From the NCBI GenBank assembly GCA_003439945.1, contig QVRM01002377.1, forward strand, positions 1,190,001 to 1,254,000: 64,000 bases of DNA. The letters run 5' to 3'. The notes under the pieces are model-generated. The model was not told the DNA's origin, did not search any database, and saw only the letters and a program-made list of their open reading frames with translations. The stretch's first letter is position 1; every line of letters starts with the position of its first letter. A program made the translations under genes and the position numbers. Positions 55,080-64,000 of the stretch are shown in pieces. The stretch is from Dermanyssus gallinae. Its lineage: Eukaryota > Arthropoda > Arachnida > Mesostigmata > Dermanyssidae.

Positions 55080-57500
55080 AATGTTTATACACGTACGCAC
55101 GACACATCTAGGACAAAGGCGTCGAACGAAAGGCTCGTCGTCATTCCGTTTCAGTGCCGTTGTACGCCCAGAAACGTGCGTGGTCTAACGAAGCCTGGCA
55201 GACAATGTTCTCTGGGGTGCTTTCGATGGGCGGCGGCAACAACAGGCGAGTGAGAGTGTTAAGCGGTTGTCTATAAGGCCATCTATTTTTATTGGAATGG
55301 TAGGCCCGTTGGCGCGAGCGCCATAAGCCCACTCACATATATACAGCCACACACGCACACACACACACGGCGGACATATGGAACACAGAAACCGAGTTCG
55401 GGGGCTGCTCAATAGTTGGCGATTTCGTATTAGCAATAGGCCGTCCGCCCCATCTCCCCCCTCTCTCTCTCTCTTCCTTTGTGCTCTGCCGTGCGCAGCG
55501 TAGACCATGTCAGGTTGGACGTGACGACGACGGCAGCCGCGCCTATTTCTACGACGGCCTGGAAGAAGGACCACTGTACTCGTTGTCCTGGCCGAACTGG
55601 TTCTGCCTCCCCGGCTGCCTCAGCCCCCCCCCCCCCCCCCGGCTGCCTTAGCCCCCGCCCCCCAGGCGCGAGGCTACAGCCACGCCGGCGTCCGTAGTTC
55701 GCTGGCGCTTGGCGACTTGGTGCAAGAGAGGAGACATTTATTTCCATGGCGGCACCCCTCATTGCCGCCGTCTCGCAAAACAACGTTTCACCCCCTTCGA
55801 TTCTCTTGCAACGCTACGCGGTCTTCGTCGCCGTCTTCGCGTCGACGAAGGGACAGACCGTCTGTCGTCAGACTCACCAACCGACCGTCTAGTAGTCGGA
55901 GGTTGGCCGGTGAGCATTTCTCTCTACCTTGGCTGCTAGCGAACGTCCAAACAGAAAGTGAGATTGAGCACGTACCTACCAAGCTCCTTGTCTGCCTTGG
56001 GTACCTGCAATGGGTGGAACCTGTGCCTTTCTAGCTGCACTAGCGTCTTCGTAGCTGTGGCAGTAGTCTATGAGTTCAGCCGACGTTAGCTCTCCTGAAG
56101 GACGACCTATATAGGAAACTCTAGTTGGAGAAAGCTGGCGAAGGAAGAGGTTCCTGTGGCCTGTAGGTGCATGGAGAAGGCTGCCCGTCGGTGGCAATAG
56201 CAGGAGCGCCGACTCAACGGCAACAACAACAGCAGCAGCGTCGGCAATCGTTATACATACTCGTCGTTGGTGTCGCCTCCCAAAGCCACCAGAACTGCTA
56301 TCGTTGGCACTTTGGCCTTGGTGGTTGGGTCGCTTGCTTGCCGGCGCTTTTCAGAGGTAACCCGCCTCTGTGTGTAGTGTAAACCATTACCTCAAAGTCT
56401 TCAAGCGGACACGAGTGGAAGCTCTATTCTCAATGAACATACGAAGCGGCAGGGCAATGAGAAGCTTGGGGGAAGAGATTTCTCGCGCCCTTCTACTGAA
56501 TGCCTCCCTCTTGTTCTATTCGACGTTCCTCCTTTTCCTCTTCTTGTTTTTTTTTTCTTCTAGTCCGCGTTCCGCTCGACGAGGCTGGAAAATTGGTGAG
56601 GGCGTCGTCACCAACCCGGGCTGATGATTTCATTTTAAATGCCACTATTAACGCGGATAGCTCGTAAACCTCAAACGCGTAAAAACGTTTCGATCATTTT
56701 CGCGAAGAAAAGTAAAATCTGTGAACTACCGCCTTTGCTAGTCACTAGTAGTGAACACAGCACACACACACATACACTCACTATCGCATCTGCTATTAAT
56801 GAAGTACAGGTCAACCTAGTGCCGAAAAGTCAGCGCCGTCATATACCTTCTGTAGCAGCAGCGACGGCTAACGAAATATAACAGTTTACGTGCAATATGA
56901 AAAGTGTGAATTTGACCAAAGAAGGAAACGAATTGATAGCATATAGGAATGTCAAATCAGCCCAAAAACTGAGAACAGTAGGTTCAATCATGCCGAGAGT
57001 GCACCCTAATCAACGTTGAGGTAATAGCCTCCGCTGCCGTGCCGAAGGGAGTTACATCTGTGTAGAGGCTGAGAAGTTTGAGACGTAGGTGTAAAATCCT
57101 TTAATCGTGTTCCTTCTGATTGTTCACCTTACTTTTTGCACAGTAAAACAGTCTTTACGGATAATTACTCTTAGGGTTTACGGTGTGTCGGACAATGGAA
57201 ATGTTCGCATCGTTTCTAAGAGGCCATACGTTCAGAGGCTGTGTTACTCTATATTGAGTGGGCATAACGGTGTTCACTACGCAACGCCATCTTCTCCTTG
57301 ATGGCCGTTTGTCACGTGGCACCCGGGATGTGGCCAAGAGTTTCTCCATTAGCAGCAACAGCCGGCGCATCACCATCGTTTCCTATGACGCGCTAGACTC
57401 TCCCATTTCGAGGTTATGGAGTAACGGCAGTGCAGCAATGAAGCAAGATAGATAAAGATGCAGCAAGATAAAGAGGGAAGCACACGGGGTTAAAGCAAGA
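55080..57500. other. GC-rich island with simple repeats, possible promoter or exon
   Basis: Composition rises sharply between 55100 and 56360. It contains (CA)n at 55355-55370, (CT)n at 55458-55474, a run of 17 C at 55624-55640, CAA/CAG runs at 56218-56238 and a run of T at 56545-56560. Frames such as plus 55717-56034 and minus 55430-55783 have no known domain and compete on both strands. Like the island at 4.5-6.2 kb, it may be the 5' region of a host gene, but no splice sites or start codon could be validated. Confidence 0.28.
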
Positions 57501-58915
57501 CAGACTCGTACAAGCGGGGTAGAAAAGCGAAAGGTCTGACTCGGAGAAGCAGATGTTTGTAATATTCGGTCGACATGCAGCGCGATGGTCGCCGAGACAG
57601 CATTTGCGACGTTAGCAACGATGGAATATAAAGGTTCTGCTCTATCTTTAAAAACAGTGAGGTAAAACGTTGTGAATCAAGCCTTTATTTGGCAGATTGC
57701 ACGCGTTATACGACAACGTGATGGCCACGGTTTTCAATTAAAATGTATTAGTTTTGCATTGTATTCATGTTATAAATGTACATTAATATCTGACATATAC
57801 ACACATTCGGCATACGGCATTCGCTCCATCAAATGTCAATACAAAAAACAACTTATTGCTGAACAACTGTCGTTGTTTTTGTCGCTCCAGGAACAAAGCA
57901 CTGTCTCTATTTTTTTGACGAATTCGGACAATGAAAGCCTCTATCGACACAGCCCGTCGTAATCCTGTTCTACAAGCTGGTTGCAGAGTAGATCCATTCT
58001 AATTTTAGAGTTCGGTCGATTCTTGTTGCAGACAGCCGGTTACAGAGTAAATAACTCTAATGATAGGGACTTTTGCGAATGACACGCAGATTGGCTTTTA
58101 GAACCATGTCGACGCGTCTTTGAACTCATGGCCGCTGAATGTCAAGTATCTAGTGGCACGAACAGATACAAATCTGACGATTACTATCTGATCCGCTTCT
58201 GAAAATGAACTAGGTGCTAGTACGAGAACAACTTGCCGCTATCAATGATCAGCTGCAGATCAGCCAATGGACTGCAGCAAGGGGTGTACTCATTTATAGC
58301 GCGCTGCAAGTAAACCTAGTAGATTTTGTATCAAAGAAATAATATTCTGAAATAGAAATCTACTTATGCTCAATGTTTTGTTACTGTATAGCCACACAGC
58401 TTAGGGGTTTTCTTTAAAAGCTTTGTTTATACAAACGTCAAAAAAGCAATGGTAAAAACTGTAGCATGCTTATCTTTCAAAGTTATAGTCCCCATTGATC
58501 CCAACAGAGAAAATTCGCTTTAGCATGAACAACCATCCGTTAAAGATACTAGCAAAGAGATAGCATAGCAGCAAGCAGTCCAGAATAGTTAGACCTTTGT
58601 AATGCGCTCAACACGATTCGCACGGTCTCATTATTGTAATACAGAAAGTTACACAGCAAGTTTTAAATTTAGAATTACTGGTCTGAAAAAGTCACGAAGA
58701 GCTCCAAGTGTTGCCTTAGGACACTACGATAAGTGCATCCACTTCGAAAACGGACTTCTCCAGAGAGACCGCGAACCGAGAAGGTTACATACTGTTAGTT
58801 CCGGTATACTAGGTTTAATCCAGGTGCAAAGCCTGTTTAGTGGACTTTTTTGGAATACTTTTTATAGGGCGGGGGGTTTCGGGAATGCATGATGCACATG
58901 CGTCACTGGCAGTGA
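57500..58915. other. Unique sequence, nothing recognised
   Basis: AT-rich without domain or repeat signal. Confidence 0.35.
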
Positions 58916-58919
58916 GCAG

Positions 58920-59065
58920 TTATTTTTTTTACGTTTACGCACACCCAGAGCGGGTAGTGTGGGACTCGATGCCGATGTTGTTGGCATAATACCCACTAAA
59001 AAACCTCTCATCTAAATGGCCTCAGGAAGAGGCGAGGAGCTGGAACTATTCTTTAATATTACTTC
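58920..59065 (-). mobile_element. R1-type 3' UTR remnant
   Basis: The minus strand reads CCTGAGGCCATTTAGATGAG, AGGTTTTTTAGTGGGTATTA, then CGAGTCCCACACTACCCGCT and ends in eight adenines at about 58930-58923. The block TTTAGTGGGT...GAGTCCCACACT is the one found in R1-A. No coding sequence remains. Confidence 0.65.
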
Positions 59066-59069
59066 AACC

Positions 59070-60565
59070 CCTAAGTGAGCTGTTACTAGTGTCAGTAAAC
59101 CGACCGATGTTGCAATACGTTAAATGAAGGAATTCCAATTGCAAGGTGCTTTATTCCGTAGCGCATTCTATTGAAAAGTATACCTACTAGTGGATTCAAA
59201 ATAAATTTAAAAACTATATCTAATCGACGCGCATTTATATATACTCTACGAGAGAACGTTGAAGTAGATAGAAGCTGCGAGTGGCCCCGGTCGGTCGGGC
59301 CATTCAGTTCGCTCAAGCCCGTGTCCTCTGGGAGTTACTGTCGGGAGTACTGACCCTCACCCACAGAGAAGATCTGATTGGCTTATGGCAGTCACAGTGC
59401 CAGCAATAGCACCCGTAACAACCACCGCCGCCGCTGCAGCAGCAGCTGTTCATAACAAGAGATGACCGGTTCAACGGCTTGCCAATTCTTTTTCGTCGGC
59501 TGCTTCTCGTTCCCTTGGCGGCAGCCGTTGTTACCGCTGTCAGTCGCTGTAGTTGTTGTTGTCTGCCGCTGACTTCCTCTAATCCACGTCGTCGCTTTCA
59601 CTCAGGATCGCCCCCAGCGGCCATCGGCTTCGTTTTGGCCCCACCAAAACCGCGAGCGTCTTTGATCCAACCCGCCACTTGCTCCCGAGGCAAGAATTGG
59701 TTAAACCCTCTCTCTCTTTGACAAAAAATCTTCGTTGAATCGTCGTGCTTTTTCTGGGATGGCCCAGCTACTGCGCCTCGCCAAAAGAAACTCTAAAGAT
59801 CAATTGTCTCATATACTGATAGATTAACAATGACACTCTGCTATAAATCTATCAATACAACACCAGTTCAGAAGAAACTGACTATCGGAATGCTCATTGT
59901 GTGATTCGAGAATGCTCTGGGGTGCGCCGTTTGAAAACGAATGTACAATTTGCGAACACCTTTTTCAAAAATAGCACAGTGGCGAAATTAAATGTTTTTT
60001 ATTTTTACTTAAAGTTACTAGAGGGTGGACCTAGTGGGTGTTTTCCAAAAGGAATGATAGCAGTATTTTAAGTTTTTTTTTCACACGAAGGCGATCAACG
60101 AGCCAAAAGCGAAAACGCTAAAAAGAAATTGGTCTTCAACAGCCGAAGCGGCTGATGATATCACGCTAACAAAATCTTATACATGTTCTAGAGGTTTCGA
60201 AAATGTCTTAGGCTTTATCCGCACTGGCAGGTGGAAGGTATCGGCACCTAGTGTAAACTGCGTGGGGGTTCCTACTCCCTCAGACTTGGAATTGTGCGGC
60301 ATTACTTTGAAACCCTCAGGGAAACTGCGTTTTTGTTCTCTATACACCACGCCACTACGCAACTGTCCTGAAAGAGTGCGTCGACATATTTTGGAGAGCC
60401 TAGCTGCTTTACGCCGCCCTCCCGTGCCTTCCAAGGTATCTCCTCTCGACCTCGACTCCACTGCTGATGGGCATTCTAGTTAACCAGACGAGCAGCCTCG
60501 AAGCGACGCTTTAGCCTTTATAATGACGTCCAGGTAGGCACGCCCTTTCGACCACGTCTTCGCCA
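59070..60565. other. Unassigned, with one protein-like frame
   Basis: A small GC-rich patch lies at 59400-59720. The plus frame 60190-60480 (GVPTPSDLELCGITLKPSGK, LRFCSLYTTPLRNCP) looks protein-like and continues in direction with LINE C copy 2 downstream, but I do not recognise it. It may be a LINE segment N-terminal to the RT. Confidence 0.25.
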
Positions 60566-60569
60566 AAGG

Positions 60570-61084
60570 CATCGTATGTGCTATAATATGGAGTTGGTTT
60601 TTGACACAGTAAGGGTGCTTATGCACGCGTTGGCAGTCGTACTATACCTGATATTTGGGATGAGTAGCCGCGTCCATTTGCCCCTTACATTGTGCAGAAG
60701 GGAGCGCAGCATTAAATATTTTCTTTACTTATTTGATATGGGAGGTCCCTGTAAGGTCCGCGTCGAGGATGGCTCCCACTTAACCTCCGACTTGATGGTG
60801 ACTCCGTGACCTGCGAGTGTAAGGTGGATCTCGCGCGTCTATCTACGGCCCGTAAGGTAACCATCATGGATAGATCATCAGCGTTCTATGTAACAAGGAG
60901 GGCTTCCATGAACCACAAGACGAATGCCGATGCAAAGAATGCTGGAGTAAATGTGATAAATACCACGCCGCGGTTTGTCCGGCGGTTCGGTCCATAGCAG
61001 AACTGGCAAAACGCTAGACCGATTGTTGTGTGGAAAACTGTGATGTAACATAAACACACTTACCCAGCCCGGGTGTTAATAAAT
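60570..61084 (+). pseudogene. LINE C-type copy 2, internally deleted
   Basis: The first part (60576-60800) resembles RT motif 3 and beyond: FDTVRVLMHAL, FGMSSRVHLPL and CKVRVEDGSHLTSDLM. It may come from a different LINE. From about 60890 the LINE C tail follows: EGFHEPQDECRCKECWSKCD, KYHAAVCPAVRSIAELAKR and the 3' UTR TTACCCAGCCCGGGTGTTAA then TAAATAAATAAAATA. This is nearly the same as copy 1 (AGTTTGGGTGTTAATAAAAC). The catalytic region between the two parts is absent. The 3' end joins a minus-strand RT at 61084. Confidence 0.65.
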
Positions 61085-61760
61085 AAATAAAATAGATCAT
61101 CAGCATACGCGGTAATATCTACACATTGGTATAGGTAAAGTATGAAAATAAAATTTCGCTTCTAAATTGCTCTCATTGTCAGTTCCGAGTTGGCCGTATG
61201 AATTTTTTTTATCATCATGTAGAAAAGGTATGGAAGTGCACGTCGCAACAGTTTTAAGTCGGCCACTATGCCGATGTTTTGCACTAGTTTGCTAAGCGTG
61301 TTAAGCAGACAGCTTGGGCGGAATCACTTTCGTTTGCCCCTGTTGGTAACAGAATGAGTTCGTCCTGCCACCGCGAAGTAAATTGTTCCTCCCGTGGAAC
61401 GTTCGTGATAGCGGCCATCCCATGAGGGCGCCGCTTCGCTAGTGTCCGTATCTCCTCGGGATTAACTCCGTCCGCTCCTGGGGCATTTCCGTCAGCAGTT
61501 CCCTTGCGCGTTTCAGCTCCTACAGCGTAATCTGAGAAGCACCCTATTTAAAAACTTGGAGTGCAGCCCGATATTTTCACGGAAAAGGGTCTGCGACGTC
61601 TGCGCGACTTTTTGGTAGAAAGGGGGGAGGTTTCCTTACCTTGCTCATCATGCTTCGGTTGGGAAGGCCTTACGGGTCTACCTCTACGGCCTCAAAAAAT
61701 TCACGCTACGCTCTCGTTTTCGACCGGGTTATCTCTGTCGTAAGTTGTCTCCTTCGTAGT
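61085..61760 (-). pseudogene. R1/jockey-like RT fragment (element H)
   Basis: The minus strand gives ADGNAPGADGVNPEEIRTL (about 61500-61445), the loop before RT motif 1. It then gives HGMAAITNVPREEQFTSRWQ and DELILLPTG (about 61425-61345), and finally VDITAYADDLFYL at 61120-61085. YADD is thus intact, but only because two decayed pieces lie close together; motifs 2-4 are mostly lost. It is interrupted at YADD by the LINE C copy 2 tail coming from the other strand. Confidence 0.6.
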
Positions 61761-61769
61761 TTTCGTGTA

Positions 61770-64000
61770 GGAACTTTGTTCAGGATACTGCCGCTTGCGT
61801 GTAGGCCCGGTTAGCCTTGATACCTTGCTTGCCGCTTCCACTTCCGGTGACCACCAATTTTTTGGGGATTTTCGCCGAGGACCTCACGGTAGCTTTTTAC
61901 ATGCCGCAGAATAAGCTTTCTGAAAGTGCTGCCAGCGTGACCGTTGTAACCCTGACACTGTCTGGAAGAGAGTCAGCTACCAGTTTGACTGATGAGTCGG
62001 ATATTGAGCATCGGATATTGAGGATACACGAAGTTTGCACTTATATGTGTTGAGGTATAACCAGTTCTACGTTGCAAAATGCAGCTTCTAAATATCACAA
62101 GCCATCATTACAGGGTCGTCAGCTAATGCGCCATTAAGCGTGTACTCGAGAGAGTCTATCAATCCCTAGCGAGACAAAACAATGGGGGGCCTTATGGGTC
62201 GACTTACCGCAAACCCTGCTGTGAAAATATAGCGTGGTCCACAAACAGCACCTAAATCGGGTTCCTAAACGCCCGCATATCGTACAGTTTTGGTCGGGAG
62301 CATAATATAATTAAATATAAAAATGTAAGTGTGCTGGTATGATAATAATAATTTTAGTGATTACATTGTATAAACATGTTAAGCTAAATTAAACAATGTA
62401 TTCTCAAAATAAAAATACATTTTTCAATGTTTGTTCATATAAGTAATATTATAATTAAATATAACGTCTGTTTGTTTATAGATTATGGAAAAATATTTTA
62501 GATTCTATTTTTTAAAATGAACTGACCGAGATAGGCTCGTACAGCATAAATCGCCACTTTTGTGCCACTGCTAGTAGCAAATCTGAACTAGCTATTTCGC
62601 GAGACGAATTAAGAGACAATCTTTGTTGCTATCTTACGGAGTGCAGATGAGCATGCAATATGACGGGTTGTACCGCCTTTCCGTTTCAAATAACCTAACA
62701 AAGCTAAAGGCGGCTCCCCCCTAGTAGAGTATTGATACGTTCGGCAAGTGGCCATAGCCTCCGCTCTTTTACCCATTGTCTGAGACGGTAAATCTTGAGG
62801 AAGCCTTGATCTAACAAGACAAATATTTGTAGCGGAGCGTCTCAAAAAGATTCGTACTGTGCAGCATATATCGCCTCTTGACACACATGAGCTAATCGCA
62901 GAGGACGTTTCAGCAGAGAAATCAGTCCATCTCAAGTCTGCTGGTACGCAGGTATAGAACCTCTACATGGTCCTTCACACTAAACATGTCGCACGAGTTT
63001 ATGAGCCTTGCAGCGCCCGACTCGATCGTATCGACAATGATGCCAAATTACGATTGTTAGTTACTTTGTCATTTGAGTCTTTTAGACGACATTCTGGCAC
63101 AATCCTCCTTGCTAATTTGGGTATTATACGTATCCTCTTCACGTGTTTAAAAACAAACTGAATGTAAAATTTAACCTGTGTAAATTGTTGACTTGTGGAT
63201 TCTGTTGCAGGCTGCCTATCTGCTCTCGATCCCAGAGATGCATAGAATTAGATTTTCAAGAGAAGCTCTAGCCGTGTGGGTAGACTTGAGGCCCGCGTTG
63301 GGAACAAGTACTCGGTAGCGTCGAGAAAGTCGACGGGTTTTAGTTTCTGACATACCGACTTGACTTCTTAGAGGCTTTACGAGAAGGGAAGCCAGGCTTC
63401 GGAAAAATTGACTGCGGCGTTTGGTTATCGGCTGCCGACGATATACCTCTGACAATTAAGGCCTAGTGTCGCGGCTTCTGTGGCTCTAGCAGCCTGAGAG
63501 GAGTACCTTCAGCATCTTTAACTCTCTAATGATGGTTGTTGGATAAACCAGCCTGATCTGTTGAAGAGTGCTTCAAGAAGGATGCGACTGTGCTCCCTCT
63601 GGTACAAGAGTCTCTGACATTTGCTGCTCCGTGAGCACCTTTTTAGTTCACACGTCTAAGGGCATTGGTGCAATCAGCGGCCGATTGAAATGTTTCTCCG
63701 CATTTACGGCATGCCTGTTGCAACCTGCATCTTATTGCTATGACACGTGTGTCACATGAAAATCACATGAGGAAATGTGGCTGTGTTAGCGAAGCCTCGA
63801 AATGAGTGCACAAGTCGTCACTAGTATATCGCCCATTATGGACACCTCTAGCATTTGTTTAGTTAAGGTCCACTCTGCAACGCTTTTACCACTAGCGAAA
63901 ATTCTTCATGAAGGAACAAACTCACTACGTGCTTGAACAACTTAATTACAGATATCTCTCTGTCAATTGTCCAGCTGCTTTTGTTCGCGCGCTGCAATCC
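61770..64000. other. Unique sequence, nothing recognised
   Basis: No domain, tRNA or repeat family recognised. Short frames such as minus 62609-62935 have no protein signature I know. Confidence 0.35.

Overview
This is a eukaryotic, repeat-dominated accessory region, most likely from an arthropod genome. The first degraded reverse transcriptase (RT) and the family mix recall mite/tick repeats, but that assignment comes from memory and is only tentative. I found no host gene I would name with confidence, no bacterial-style operon and no CRISPR. Almost everything recognisable is transposon-derived: R1-clade non-LTR elements, two related LINE groups (called LINE A and LINE C here), a YLDDG-type RT family, CR1/jockey-like elements, mariner and Tc1 DNA transposons, one BEL/Pao LTR element, a tRNA-derived SINE and several fold-back structures. 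Long (TA)n microsatellites are scattered through the window.

Layout. 0.9-2.7 kb: a decayed LINE RT on the minus strand. 4.3 kb: a 150-bp (TA)n, followed by a GC-rich, simple-repeat-rich stretch to 6.2 kb that could be a promoter or first-exon region. 9.1-12.1 kb: (TA)n, a near-perfect 196-bp palindrome, then a CR1-like LINE (LINE K) interrupted by a mariner. 14.9-19 kb: a YLDDG RT tail fused to an R1 element whose 1072-residue ORF2 is fully open, the best-preserved gene here. 19.4-29.4 kb: LINE A-type, YLDDG and R1-like remains. 30.6-31.5 kb: a fold-back with arms of about 390 bp. 32.4-37.4 kb: a dense cluster around two (TA)n tracts with an open LINE A RT. 38.9-43.5 kb: a Tc1-like element, then a BEL/Pao gag remnant carrying an R1 fragment with a target-site duplication. 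46-49.3 kb: LINE A-type and LINE K fragments, a SINE, hairpins and two broken mariners. 49.5-55.1 kb: LINE D and LINE C head to head, then an R1 fragment bounded by (TA)n on both sides. 55.1-57.5 kb: a second GC-rich island. 58.9-61.8 kb: R1 3' UTR, LINE C copy 2 and a minus-strand RT.

The main pattern is that element ends repeatedly coincide with (TA)n tracts. About ten separate 5' or 3' junctions from at least four LINE families fall exactly at a (TA)n boundary, on both strands, sometimes two elements sharing one tract. I read this as self-complementary TA microsatellites acting as a common insertion sink for several LINE families. Supporting features are an R1-type 3' UTR motif shared by five loci and a cysteine/histidine C-terminal motif shared by the LINE A and LINE C groups.
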